This document shows, piece after piece, positions 50,885 to 63,575 of a DNA stretch of 64,000 nucleotides. The translations under genes were made by a program, and so were the position numbers. The stretch comes from Codonopsis lanceolata (taxonomy: Eukaryota; Streptophyta; Magnoliopsida; Asterales; Campanulaceae). The notes under the pieces are model-generated. The model was not told the DNA's origin, ran no database searches, and saw nothing but the letters and a program-made list of their open reading frames with translations. The stretch lies in contig CM028383.1 of the NCBI GenBank assembly GCA_013146195.2, forward strand, positions 18,127,642 to 18,191,641. The letters run 5' to 3'. Every line of letters begins with the position of its first letter. Position 1 is the first letter of the stretch.

Positions 50885-52305
50885 CCTGTAGTGATGGAAA
50901 TGTCTTGTTAAATCCACGTATCACACTGTAATATTAAGAAAATGTTTTATTGTGACAATTAGGTGCAACTGATAGCGAGTGAGAAGAAGCACTGTTCTTT
51001 TGACTTTTAATAGTTTGCGTCGATTCCGAGGTAAGGGACTTTCTACACTATCTAGCTTATTTTTGAATCCCTTTGTTTTATCGAAAATTGTTTTATTGTG
51101 TAAACTTTGCTTTGTACAAATGAACCCATGAAAATTGTTTTATGTTTATGAAAAGTGTTACGTTTTTAAATACCAAAAAATATGGATCAAGCATATGAGC
51201 CTTTGAAGTCAACTTTGATTTTTTTGAATTATTGTTACTAATTAACGTTATTGGATTTGGAAAGTTATGAAAGTATTTTGAATTATTGTTATTGATTATC
51301 TTTTTGAATTTGGAAAGTTATGAAAGTATGTTGACGGCCTAACTACGCTATTAAACATTCAATCTTTGGACGAGTTATAGCCGATACTATAACATTATTG
51401 ACGAGTCATAGTGGTACTATGACAATCTCTTGACAAGTTACAGCGGTTCTGGAAAAAATATCAACGAGTCATAGCGGTACTATGACAATTTCTGGACGAG
51501 TTACAGTGGTACTGTAACACTATCGACAAGCCATAGCGGTATTATGACAACTTCTGGACGAGTCATAGCGGTACTGTGACCGTAGTCAATAAGACCAAGA
51601 ATTTTATCGAATAAATCATTTAACGGATTAGTTGGTTATGCCGCTGGTATGGGACAGTGATGTAATTGACTAGCTTCGAACCAAGTTTTGATTTTGAAAC
51701 TCTATGAGAAATTATTGTTTTGAGTTTTTCAACTTTGTTTAAAAGAAATCGTTGATAACACTACTGGTATGAGACGGTAGTGTTGTTGACTTGTTTTCAA
51801 ATAAATGTTTTACTTGGTAAAGATTGTTTAAAAAAAATGTCATTTATGAAAATATGATTTGAAAATGTTTACTTTGACTATCACAAAAATATTGTTTTTG
51901 ATATACGTGTTTGATCCTCTAGATAACGTAGTCGATTTTTCGAGCCGTGAGCTCACCCTTTATCATTTTGTAGATTGTTAGTACTGATGAAGGCTTGGAT
52001 CGCACAATGGACGGCTCGAGAGTTTACTTTTCGTAGATTGATTTTTCGGTTAAAAAAAAGACGGGTTTATAAGGAGCCTTTGACTCCATTTTTTTTAGTC
52101 TGCTACTTTGTGATCTTCATTTGGATTACCGTCTCCTAGTTATTGTAATGGACATCGTTGTTTGGGCTAATTTTTAAGAAATGATTTCTTTGTCTTTGAG
52201 TTACGCTTAGTGTTAGAAGACCTTGCAGAGCTCAAAGGTTACTTCAAATGGGCCCGTGGCCGGTCACCCTTGGCCCATGGTCCTATTATGGATTCGGGCA
52301 TGACA
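50885..52305 (+). mobile_element. Older gypsy LTR, 3' part, copy 2
   Basis: Second copy of 35592-37014. Its terminus is GGGCATGACA at 52305 and its donor-like GAGGTAAGG is at 51028. The hairpin minisatellite at 51365-51590 is more regular than in copy 1. Around 51925-51950 this copy, not copy 1, reads CG where copy 1 has CAG/CTG. Confidence 0.55.
51365..51590. repeat. Minisatellite of hairpin units, copy 2
   Basis: Seven consecutive units of about 25-40 bp, each with a GTCATAGCGGTACTATGAC-like hairpin; arms vary together (TTATAG with CTATAA, TTACAG with CTGTAA). Confidence 0.8.
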
Positions 52306-52416
52306 AAAGTAATCGAGATTAACAATTTATCTCATTTTTCATCCTAATCTATGTAACAATGCATGTGATTGACCCCTTATATTGATTAATTTGATGTGAT
52401 AACCCGAAAACAAAAA

Positions 52417-52681
52417 TACTCCCTCTATTTTCAAATCATCGTTCTCTTTTTCTTTTTCATATGTTCTTAAATTATTGTCATCTTTCAAAACTTTCCCTTT
52501 TAGGAAAACATTTTTACTACTTTATCATTAATTTTCCTACCTACTTTAATTATGGTCGCATACTCTAGGGCAATAAAGGAAATCACACATTTCACTAATT
52601 TTTATAATACAATCAATTATTTTTTTCTTAAACAATTTACCGGGTCAAATAGGACAATATCTTGAAAACGAATAGAATAAT
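52417..52681. mobile_element. Stowaway-like MITE, copy 2
   Basis: Same element as 37127-37391, CTCCCTC start and diverged opposite end. Confidence 0.7.
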
Positions 52682-52836
52682 CAAGTTCAAATTTGTAGAA
52701 ACCTCTTTACAAAAAAAAATTATTAGTGAAATTGGGCTTCTTTGGTTGGGCTTTCATTACTGTTGATTTTCATTTGGCTTATTTAGTTTACACAGGGCTC
52801 AAAGAAATAATAATAAGAGCATACAAATTTACAAAA

Positions 52837-52868
<32 letters not shown>

Positions 52869-53674
52869 AACAATGGTAATGATTAAGGGGTAACCAACTA
52901 TCCCATTACGGACGTTGGAGGAGCTCAAGCGGTGGACGACCGATTGAGGGAGAGCTGAAAAATCTGCTGTTAGGAAGAGGAGAGGGCAGTGAGATTATGG
53001 GACCTAAGTGGTTAAAAAATTTGGAAAGTGGACCGATCGAACAATTTATCCTTATATATTGCTAAGGTAAATAATGAGATTAAGGGGCCCTTTTTTGGTG
53101 TAAAAAATCGAGGGCCCTAGGCGGCCGCCTAGTGGGGTCGGTCATGGCAAAAAGTTATCATCTTCAACCCTAAATGTTTGAAGATTTTTTATGTTTTGAC
53201 TATTCCGAATAAGCTCACTGTGGCTAAAAATCCTAGCTCTGACATTACTATCTGATAACCCATGTCGATGTTACCGTCACCTTCACCTTTGAGGTCATTA
53301 TTGTTTCTGAGGACGAGATACAAACATAAAGCTGCCAATGGAAATTTATAAGTAAACAATCGCATTTTTCTTGCTAGCTTTATTTTACAATTCCTGTATT
53401 TTTCTTTTCAATGTTACAAGTGATTCCCCCCTTGCACAGTTTGTACATAGGTGTAAAATTATATATTCAGTTAAAATTAAATAATATACAATTAAATTTT
53501 TTAATATGGACAAAATAAAAAATATATTAATAAACAGTAAATTTAAAGATAGAAAATCACATAAATTTGAATAAGTTATTATAAATTTTGGAATACTTCT
53601 TTATATACAACAATTTGTCGTTAACATGTACGACTATTATAACTACCACTATCACATCTGAAATTACTGATGTG

Positions 53675-53762
<88 letters not shown>

Positions 53763-55732
53763 TATCACATATTTAATTTTAAAATACAAAATGAAATTAT
53801 TATATTTGTAACTTTAATATTACATATTTGTAATTTTTAGACGTATTTATTAATTTAAAATACAAATTTGTTTGTCTATGAAGTTTGTTGATTTTTTAAT
53901 AGAATACATCGGATTTGTAATTTTAAAATTAATTCAGATCTGTAATTTTTAGATCTGTTTTAAAACAAATATAGATCATTTTAGATCTGTAATTTTAGGT
54001 TAGTAATTTTAAATTATTGAACTGTATTTAAGATAATACAATTTTTCAATATAATTTTTTTTTATAATTTTTAGATCTTAGTTCTTTATGGAGGATCTAT
54101 ATTTATAAGATCTGTAGTTTTACTAGAGATCCATCATCATCCAATTTTTTTTATTTTGTTGTACTTATTATCTATAATAACTAAATCAAACTATCATAGA
54201 TTGAAAACTGCATCAGCAAATACCAGGTCTCCACATGCATATAGATTATTAACAAATTATAATTATATCAAGTCAAATCAAAATATGTATGAAGTTTTGT
54301 TTCAATGAGTAATTGTGGTGTGTGTGTGTGTGTGTGTTTATCAACAATGGTTAATTTAGACGAAATTGGTAATTAGATGTGTGGTTTGTCAAATGTGCGT
54401 GAGTGTTTAGTGATTTAATTTCTTAGCTTTTCTTAATGCTTAAACAATGTTAAGTATATTACATTATATCAAAGTTGAGTTACTGATATAATTCATCTAT
54501 TTTGTTGCTTTTATTGTCTATGAAGTTTTGTCTCAATGAATAATGGTTATGTGGGTGTGTGTGTTTATTTATCAGTAATTGTGAATTTAAACGATGTTGG
54601 TAATAATGTGTGTACTTTGTCAAATTTACGTGATTATTTAGTGGTATAATTTCTTAATTTTTATTGAAGCTTAATGACTTAATAGTTATTTCAAATAGAA
54701 CCTTCTAGATGCATTTTGATTCATGAAACTGTTTGACTTATTTATTATTCTTTTACACATTAATTTAATAAATCGTTTATAAATTGAATTTATATAATAA
54801 TTATATTTTAGTAACTCAATGTTGTTGATTTACTAATGTTGAAAAATAACAAAAAAAAAATATTAGTTAACCATTTTACGTATTTGAAAGACATTTGTAT
54901 TTTTCACATTATTTTGATTTATGGTTTATAAATTAATTTAATATTTCATTTATATACTTTTTTAATTTGTAATGAAATATTTTGAAGTATATGGACACAA
55001 AGTACCATAAAAATATTATTTAATTAAAAAGAGGCTTAAATAGTGGATGTATAAAACCAACGGTTTAAGGTTTTGTTTGTGTTTGTGTTTTAACTTTTGA
55101 GGGTATTAACTGTTTTAATGAAAAGGTTTACGGTCAATTATTTGGGTTGATAGGTATTTTCACATGGTAGATGGGTACTTCATTTACGCTCATGCATTTT
55201 AGCAAAGATTTGACATATTATTATAGATCTAGATGAGATAATTTTTTATATAACATTTTCACTTAAATTTACAAACAACTAAAGCAAATACGTGGATACA
55301 AATAGCAAGAGAATTTAAATATAAATTTACAAAAAAACATCACTATTTAATGAACTAATGATAATCACTTAAAAAGAAATGATAGTTGATTTATTGATTT
55401 TCATATTAGTAGTTTACAAACAAATATGTCATTATCCATGCCGACTCGAATATCATTGCGAATTGTGAGCCTAACATCTTTAGAGATTCTTCTTTCATTT
55501 CAAGTATGCTAATACAAAATATAATGAAAAATTACATGACTTTTATGTCTTCATATAATGCCAGCATGAGTAGAAAAATTCAAACACTAATTAACATGAG
55601 TATAAATTGAATATTCACTTGTGCACTTGGCTATGTAATGTGTTTATATTATGTATAGATGCAGAATATCTAATTTGTTAGATAAACATGCTCAATGCAC
55701 TTTAATTTTATTTAGGAATTAATGTTAGATAT
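52682..55732. other. AT-rich non-coding region, copy 2
   Basis: Second copy of 37392-40439: shorter (AAT)n (about 52838-52865), palindrome CTAGGCGGCCGCCTAG at 53117-53132, (TA)n at 53678-53758, (TG)n near 54318-54336. No gene supported. Confidence 0.55.
53678..53758. repeat. (TA)n microsatellite, copy 2
   Basis: About 81 nt of TA; length differs from the copy-1 tract (94 nt). Confidence 0.95.
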
Positions 55733-56292
55733 TGTGAGTGCCCCGGATTTTTCCATATCTCATCCTCCATTGTTAAGGGGAAAACAGGACTCAGAAAAGA
55801 CAATGTTCTTTTCATTCCATCTTCCCTTATTTAGGGGAAAACGAAATTAAAACTGCAAAAAGAACGTTGTAAAGAACACGTGGAATACGCCCGGCCTCAT
55901 TGTGGACCACTGTGAGTGCCTCGGGTTTTTTGTATCTCATCCTCCCTTTTTAGGGGAAAACAATATTCAGAAAACGCAACGTTCTTTTCATTTCATCTTC
56001 CCTTGTTTAAGGGAAACGAAATTAAAAGTGCAAAAAGAATGTTGCAAAGAGCGCGTGGAATACGCCCAGCCTCACTATGGACTCAAAATATTGTAACAGT
56101 TTCGCCATCTTTATTTTAAGGAGAAATAAAGAAAAACCAAATGTAACCAGATTTTGTAAAAAGGGGTTCAGAGGCTAAGTTATGAGGTGGGAAGGTGTTA
56201 GGCACCCAACTCGCCCTTTCGGTCTCAAAACAAGTTTTATGGCTAACATATGTTTTTATTATATTTATTTAACAGATAAAATAAATCATTTA

Positions 56293-56335
<43 letters not shown>

Positions 56336-58264
56336 ACAAACTTGCAACAGTCTCCTTTCGGAAGTTATGAATACATCTATAAATATTTTGCCATAATAAT
56401 GGCTCTTTTTAGTGTTGTTTCGTATAGAAATCCGGGCAGCATAACTGCTTATATTTATTACATTGGGCCGGCTTAAATAACACTTTTTAAATAAATAAAA
56501 CTTTAAATAACCTACGTTTTGAAGTGTAGGAGCTTTTATCTCGTACCAATTAACTTCTAATAGATTTTAGATGCACTCACTCTGTCCTACCGAGAGAGGG
56601 AGTCTTTTTGTTATTATGAGATTCGGGCGAGTAATCGCTCCGAAAGTTGCTTTTGTGATGTTGTTTGCTTGTTGATGGCGGAAATCAGGCAGAGCAACTG
56701 CTTGCTTCTTGCGGTTTTGGCGTCTGGATTCGGGCAGGGCAACTGCTCTTTTTGGGATTTTTAGACCGGAGAAATAGGGTACAATCCTAGCAGGGCAACT
56801 AGGTTTCACTTTGACCGGTTGATTTTGTGTTTGGGAGAGATTTGACGGAGCTTTGAGGCTTAGAGGAGCAAAACTCTCGGAACGCTTTAGAGAACTCACC
56901 GCGAAGAAATTTTAACTGCGTGAAAACTGTGTGCGAAGTTCTCAAACACTGAAGTCGTGGCCTTCTATTTATAGGCTGGAAAAGGCTTCCTTCGTCGTTA
57001 AGTTTTATCATTCTGTGCTTCACCGCTTGTATCGTGCGCTGAGAGAGTTGTACCAAAAGTAAAGTGCTACAGTGCTAGAAGCACTGTTGGGCGCCACCCA
57101 TAAGGGCTCTGGGTTCCGCGCCAAGAGTGGTCATGGGTGGCGCCAGGGTCTTTTTTCATGCCTTTTTTTACACTTTGGCCCCTGCATTTCACTATTTATG
57201 CATCCTGCTTTTTCTTTTGCATTTTAAACCCTGTAACTTGACATTCGTTAGTGTTTTAACAGGTCTTGATATCTCATGTCATGTTACATACCAGGGGTAC
57301 GAAATTGGGGTGTCTATAGAGCCCCTCAACGATGGAGTTTACGGGTAACCCGAAGCTTACCGAGTAAACGAACATCGTTGATAAGAAATAGACTCCCAAA
57401 TTTTGTGGAAATTATAATGGGCAGTAATGCAGAAGGTAGCAGTTATAATGCAACAGTTTATGATGCAGTTCAAACCTCACATACCTTAGACATATTTAGT
57501 CGATTATAGCAGGTTATCGTAGTTTTTAAGCTAATATGCAAATTTATATGCTTTGATGGTCGGACCTATCGAAATAGGTCGCCACGTATCGTATCCCTTA
57601 TAAAAGGAATCGACCAAATGTAGTTCGGCCTCAAAGAACAAACAACAACGCCACCGGGTGGGATGGATGGTGCGTTTCGCCCAGAATAGGCAAAACCGGT
57701 GAGACTCGGCCGCGTTTCGCCCAGAATAGGCAAAACCGGTGGGACTCGGCTGCGTTTCGCTCAGAATAGGCAAAACTGGTGGAACTCGGCTGCGTTTCGC
57801 CCAAAATAGGCAAAACTGGTGCAACTTCTAAATGCCCTTTCCCCAGAATAAGGAAAGCGATGGAACCTTTTAAAACGTGCTTTCCCCAAAATAAGGAAAA
57901 TGATGGAACCCCTTTTTAAAACGCGTCTTCCCCAAAATAGGGAAAACGATGGAAACCCTTTTTAAAACGCATCTTCCCCAGAATAGGGAAAACGATGGAA
58001 TCTTTAAAAAACGTTTCCCCCAAAATAGGGAAAATGATACCGCTCTTTTTTTTTTAAAACGCATCTTCCCCAGAATAGGGAAAACAATGGAATCTTTTAA
58101 AAATTGTTTCCCCTAGAATAGGGAAAACAATGTTGCTTTTTTTTTCAAAATGCGGGGACGATGACAAGGTCAGTAATATGTGGGAAAAGTTTTGAAATCA
58201 GATATAGTGGCGCGAAACAATGTCGCTGAATTACTTACTCCAACATTTTGCAATTTAGTCTACA
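55733..58264 (-). mobile_element. Tat/Ogre-type LTR, copy 2; 3' LTR of the minus-strand element
   Basis: Ends are TGTGAGTGCCCCGG (55733) and TTTAGTCTACA (58264), so the minus strand runs TGTAGACTAAA ... GGCACTCACA, about 2532 bp. The left flank is GATAT. It has the duplicated terminal module (55733-56110), GGTGTTAGGCAC, short (TA)n (56297-56331) and both minisatellites (57671-58140). Its terminus matches 63576, where the same LTR edge abuts a PBS, so this is the 3' LTR of the element to the right. A polypurine tract is not clear just right of 58264. Confidence 0.75.
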
Positions 58265-60670
58265 TGCAAACACTAGTTAATAGTACCTGTACGCGATTGA
58301 CTTCTTTTCAGCAAACTAAATTATTAAGGACATTATACTTCTTGGCTGGTGAGTGAAATTGATGAGGTTGTAGCTCTGTTGGGGTTTACTCGAAGCTTTG
58401 GTGTGACATATATATGTTCGTTTGGTTCCTGGTATCTAGTGGGGTTTCTTAGTGAATAAGTGAAGGTCTCCCACTTCTTTTCTTTTGACTTGGTAACAAA
58501 ATATCATGGTTTTTGGCAAAGCAAGTAAGGAGGGTTTCAAAAATCGGGCCCATATGAGGAGATAACATGGCGGTTAAGCAGCCAGATCTGATAGAACTTA
58601 GAGAGACCGACGCGGCGCCAAAGTGAAACAAATAGTCTAACCTTGTAGGTGAGGTTTCCAACCTTTGGTATTCTGGACAGACCGGTAGACAACTAGTCTG
58701 GCATCAATAGGAAGGTAGGGGCAAAGTGTATCCGAAATAATCTACCTGGCTTGCAGGAATCATGAGGGACCATGAAGTAGTGAATCGATTCTGCAAGATG
58801 TCATCTGTGATAACCTCTTATTTCAGATGAGGATTAGGCATAATAAGTGATCTTGTCATTCAATCCTAAGAAGTCCTTGCCCAATAAGATCGAGGCAGAA
58901 GTTTCTCGGTTGATATGTATTTCCAAAATGCTTTTTTTTTTCAAAATGACCAACAATTCATGACCCAGGGAACATGGGATAGGAGACTATATAGGCAAGA
59001 CTCATGAGTTTGGTTGGAAAAGCCCCAGAGTGACTCAATCAATAATTTTTTTTCAAAATGGGATAGAAATCCCCTAGCATACTCAAGTGATACGTTTATG
59101 GATATAAATGACCTCAGAAGGAAGTGGATGGAGGGAAAACCCCTTGTTTTTCTCTTCTTTCTTTTCTTTTTTTTTTTTTTTTTTGAGAAAATCAAGGGCA
59201 TAGAATATGAGGATGACTCTACGGAACAAGAAAGATAGTCGAAATTCAGAGTTCACTTTATTGTCGAGCATCACCAGGTTGGTGGGTTATGAACCCTACT
59301 TGGTAATTATCTTTTGATATTTTTATGTGTTTTAGCAAGGAGTTCTATCTTTAACTCAGATCATGTTATAACCGATTTGAAGCAGAGTTGTTGATCACAA
59401 CTGGTTTGGGGTGTATTGTTTAAGCTTTCGGAGATGGATTGGTTTTGAGGTTAGAAGGTCTCTTCACGGATTTGGTTTCTGTTAAAGGGCGATCAATAAT
59501 TTGATCGTTGGTTGGCTTTTCAGGTTGTGGATTCTAGATGGATAATTGGCTTTTTGGTTTTGAGTACGGTGGGCTTTTTTGTTTTTTGACTTTGGGTATG
59601 GCTTTGGCTTTTGGTATAGCTTTGGCTTTGGCTATGACTTTTTTGTTTTTGATCTACACATGAAGAAGTATATATGTGTTGTTTTTCCCGAGAAGCCCCA
59701 AAATTAGTTTGGGTAAGAGGGAGATAGACAAATGATGGGCTTGCTCCAGAGAGATTTTTTTTCTTTTTCTTCTTTTTTTTTCTTTTTTCTTTTCTCTCTT
59801 TTTATTCTTTTTCTTCGGAGCATCATCATAGCAGTTGGGGAATGTCATCTCTCCTTTTGAGACAAAGGGATAACCATTCTTTGTGGATAAAAAAAGCGAA
59901 ATAGCCCCTAGTTTTGGGAACGTTGGATCATGAGGATAGTTGTTTGGCTGAGGACATTGGAAGGTCTTAGTTTTTGGTAGGGAATTTTGGCACATGGTGG
60001 GCTAAAAAGAGGTTTCAGGTTTTCAAAGGGGTTTTGGTGTTTATGGTAAGGTAGTCCTAGTATGCTACTAACAACTCGGCCGCAATGGGTCCAAGGTGAT
60101 TCCGGTCAAGACGAATTGCCTGCTTTGGATTTCATATGTTCTTAATAGTTTGTGGGTTCATATCTTCTGGATGACTCATTATCAACTCGTGTAGATTTAG
60201 GTGTTTTTTAAGGAAGTCAACTTATCATCTTTAGAAGAAAACTTTTCCAGGGATACTCGGAAATAGGTTGTCTAAAAAAAAGATATATAGACAATCTACA
60301 AAAACTAACGTTGAGTTGAAAAAAGTTGTTTCCTGGAGATTTTATTTGGTAAAAAGAGATTCAAAGGTGAAAGGGTTTTTTAGAGGTGTATACAAAAGGG
60401 GATTTCTAGGGTCTTTATGAGTCTCAAAGGCTTTCCCTTGTCCTTCCCTGAGTGGCCAACAACTTTTTGTACTAAGTCCTGCCCTATCTGAATTCTTTCT
60501 CAATGTTGTTCCTCGGGCGATACTTGATCACTTTTTATCAGAGTCAATCATGGGTGCGGCTTCTCAATGATTTTATCATCGATAAGATCTTGGATGGCAT
60601 TCCTAAGTCAAAAGCATTTGTCGTTGATGTGGCCACTGGATTGGTGGTATTCACAGTACTTGTTGTGGAT
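58265..60670 (-). pseudogene. Internal region of Tat-type element, with gag zinc finger relic
   Basis: Mostly without frames. At 60668-60500 the minus strand continues gag past a stop: a C-x2-H-x4-H-x4-C finger (CEYHQSSGHINDKC) followed by LRNAIQDLIDDKIIEKP. This is the end of gag as known in Tat-lineage elements, here with in-frame TAG (60671-60673) and two TGA codons. The rest has T/TC runs on the plus strand (59170-59184 and 59753-59817), purine-rich on the element's strand. No protease, RT or integrase motif was found in either strand, so pol is deleted or too decayed to see. Confidence 0.5.
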
Positions 60671-61507
60671 CTATCTGGCGGGTAATGGGTTTGGAGGTTT
60701 GTAGTTTTCAAGTGTCTTAAGGACCTCTTGTGTTATTAACCCTTGTAATATCAGTGACATTGGGGCATACAATTCATCGTAATGCCTTCTGTTTCCTTTG
60801 TAAGGTCCTATGTAGCTTCTGTTAGTACTACTGCTTCCTTTAACTGAATTGGCAGACTTATATGTTTCATATGACCATGGCACATTACTGTATTTACCAG
60901 TTGGAATTCTTTCTACAACGTTGACTTCTTCTGTAGATTCTTCTTCTGATTCAGTGTAGCAGAATGAACTAGGAGACGTATCAATTTCTAGGGACCCTTT
61001 ACGAATATCTTCATCAATACGGATTCCTATTTCCATGATGGCATTGAAATCACCGTAGGGAAGATACCTCATGCGTTCAAGATAAATTGGCTGGAGGTTT
61101 TTTATAAACAACCGGGCTGATACAGATGGATCAGGTATGTCCAAAGTCTGGGCAACTTTCCTCTTCCACCTGGCTACAAAGTCTGCAAAGGTTTCATTTT
61201 CTTTTTGGGTGCATGCCTCAAGTTCTCTTTTATTTTCAGAGGTGGTATTGTCTTTTTGCCTCTTTAGGAACTCTTTTGCTATTTGGTCCCAAGTGCCCAT
61301 GGTGCTATCATTTGCTAGCATTAAGCATTGCTTAGCAACCCCTACCAAGGTAAGGTGGAAATTGGAGGTCATAGCTTCAAAACTAGCCCCTCTTGACTGC
61401 ATGCCAGTAGAATCAGATTTTAGGTGGGAGATAGGGCATCCAGTCCCATCGAATTTTTCTATGTCGGGCATTTTGAATTTTGAGGATAGTATGGCTGAAG
61501 GTTGCAA
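60671..61507 (-). pseudogene. Tat/Ogre-lineage gag, capsid part
   Basis: A minus-strand frame of 278 codons starts its recognisable part at KFKMPDIEKFDGTGCPISHL, a hallmark of Tat/Ogre gag. It is followed by TWDQIAKEFLKRQKDNTT, ETFADFVARWKRKVAQ and RLFIKNLQPIYLERM (Retrotrans_gag), an acidic spacer (ESEEESTEEVNVVE), and GSSSTNRSYIGPYKGNRRHY. It ends at TAG 60671, after which gag coding continues in frame (see 58265-60670). The N-terminal segment lies in other frames at 61532-61774 and 61832-62398. Gag would form the particle; this copy is broken. Confidence 0.82.
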
Positions 61508-62398
61508 CGTTAATGCCCGCGTAGAAAATTCTCATTTGTTCAAGACCTTGTGCACCATACTTTTTAAGTTCTCCATGTTTGCCTTTATTTTAGTGGGAGG
61601 AAGTGCCGGGTTTTGGTATATGTTGGAAGGATTAGGAATAACTGGGTTCATTCCTGGCTGCGGTATTTGGTAAGGATTTTGAGGAGGTATTTGGTAAGGG
61701 TTTGGAAGAGGTAGGTTGTTTATGGGAGCTGGGTTTTGGCATATGTTGGAAGGATTGGGAGCGGCTGAATTCATTTCTGACTGCGGTATTTGGTAAGGAT
61801 TTTAAAGAGGTGGAATATTTGCAGCTTCTGCCTAACGACCAAAATCATTGATTGGTAGATAGATCGTTACTTGTCCCGACTGAGTATAGCTTCTGGGGTC
61901 CATATATGAGTTGTTTCGGAGTGGGTTAGTGATGGGAAATGGGAGGCCATTTGGATTTTGGGGTATATGGGTGTTTGGGAAAGGATATGGATGGATTGGT
62001 AGGAAAGGGTTGAAAGTTTGGTAATAAGTATTTGGTGAGAAATTGGTGATTGGGGTGCTGGCGGTCGGTGGAAGGTTAGTGTTTGGCTGAGGGTTTGGGT
62101 TTAGAGGAGTATGAGAAGTAGATGCTTCTTGAGGGGTTGCAAGGAAAGTGGTTCCCTCACCACTGGGCTTTAGACCTCGTATGAGTTTTGCCATCCGACT
62201 CATTATGCGATCAGCCTGTACACCCAAATTTTGATCTAACCATTGCTGTATGGCCGGAGTATGAGCAAACCCGGGAGCCTCTAGATCAGTACCCACAGTA
62301 GACTGTTCATTTTTTGTGGTCATTCTGTCCAAATTTGTATTTTCTGAGCTAATTCTGATATTTTCTGATCTAACCTCTGTGCCTGTTTCCCGTATCAA
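61508..62398 (-). pseudogene. N-terminal, Pro/Asn-rich part of the Tat-type gag
   Basis: Two minus-strand frames (62398-61832 and 61774-61532), shifted from the capsid frame. The first has a coiled polar region, then HTPAIQQWLDQNLGVQADRI and a long Pro/Asn/Phe/Tyr-rich stretch. The second repeats NPSNICQNPAP and IPPQNPYQIPQ motifs: the DNA repeats GGTATTTGGTAAGGATTTTG and GTTGGAAGGATTGG, at about 61660 and 61786 and at 61621 and 61745. Low-complexity N-termini are normal for this gag type. Frame changes occur near 61820 and 61515. Confidence 0.6.
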
Positions 62399-63556
62399 AC
62401 GACCGGTACTATCTCTGCCTTTCCAAACTAGGGTCAGGTTTCTGAGGAAAAGAGTTTGAAGGTATCAGGAGGGATTGGCTAAAGGCTTTCTAGGTTCTGA
62501 GTACAGTTTGCCTTTATTAATATATTTTTTTTATTATTATTCATTTTCCTAAATTGATCGGACAAGCACCCGCTTTGTTTTGATAGTCTTAAGACTAATT
62601 CTGTAATAGTGGATTCTTTCTCCAGAGTATAGAAACTTCGTATTCCACCTGTCTTTCGACTCCCCAAGATCGGACTGATCTCAGGCGAAGGGCCTATACT
62701 CTTTCCGGGATCCACCATTCAAAATGGTCTAGGTCGAATATCATACAAATTATTGGTCAAACCCTGGGCATTTCTTTATTCATATATGTTTTTCCTTTAT
62801 TTTTCGCTGCACAGAGATTGGTCAATAATTTAGAGATATAAAAACGGATCTGTCCATGAAGTGTCCTGAGAAACTATATGCAATTATCGTTGGCTAATGC
62901 AGAGGGTAGGCTGGCCATGGTGTAGGGTAACAGTTCGGAATATTTCTACGTGCGTGCACGTGTGTGCGGTATCGAAAAAGTAGTAAAATATTTTCTTTTT
63001 TTTTCAGATATAAAGCAATGAATAAAATAGTTATGATCTGTCTTTCTATTTATTTGTGGATTTTCTCGGCTGATTAGCTTAAGTCCGTGAAAGGACGGCG
63101 CGAGCAAATAACGGCCATTCAGAACAAGAAATAGAAAGAAAAGTGGGGAATATATTTATTCCTATTAATTACAAATTGGTTATAATCCCCAAAATAAAAT
63201 GACTGAATGAAATAATATTTACATATTTTTGTGAAATAAATAAATAAGGCAAAACAATAGCAAGATAAAACAGAATAAAGCAATAATAAAATAAAGCCTA
63301 AGCCCCTTTTTTTTTTTGTTATCCTGCCCAGAATTCTATTTTTATTTTGTATTCGTAACGGAACCCGAAACGAAGCTACTGCAAGTTTCAAGGTTATTCG
63401 CACAAATATATATACAGATATATAAAAATGTGATATTTAAACTGTTGAATAAATATAATAACATATTTAGCCAAAAGAAAGAAAAACTTGTTTTATATAT
63501 TTTTTTGAAAATGAATCCAGCCCTCCATTTTTATTTTCCTTAAAATAAAAACGACG
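62399..63556 (-). other. 5' leader of the Tat-type element
   Basis: About 1.15 kb between gag and the PBS. A minus-strand frame at 62718-62479 (MVDPGKSIGPSPEISPILG start; FYTLEKESTITELVLRLSKQ inside) could be a small leader ORF or another piece of gag; I do not recognise it. The rest is AT-rich. Confidence 0.4.
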
Positions 63557-63574
63557 TCCCCAGCAGAGTCGCCA
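63557..63574 (-). other. Primer-binding site, tRNA-Arg type (Ogre/Tat)
   Basis: The minus strand reads TGGCGACTCTGCTGGGGA, the tRNA-Arg-type PBS associated with Ogre/Tat elements. It lies one base from the LTR edge TGTGAGTG at 63576. It proves minus orientation and identifies the LTR family also seen at 40440 and 55733. Confidence 0.85.
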
Positions 63575-63575
63575 C

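Noticed and set aside
59014..59941. Lys-rich and Phe-rich ORFs around 59014-59995
   Set aside because: Translations of T/TC homopurine-homopyrimidine runs in the Tat internal region, without domains.
61126..61673. Plus-strand ORFs with hydrophobic segments
   Set aside because: Antisense to the clear Tat gag frame.
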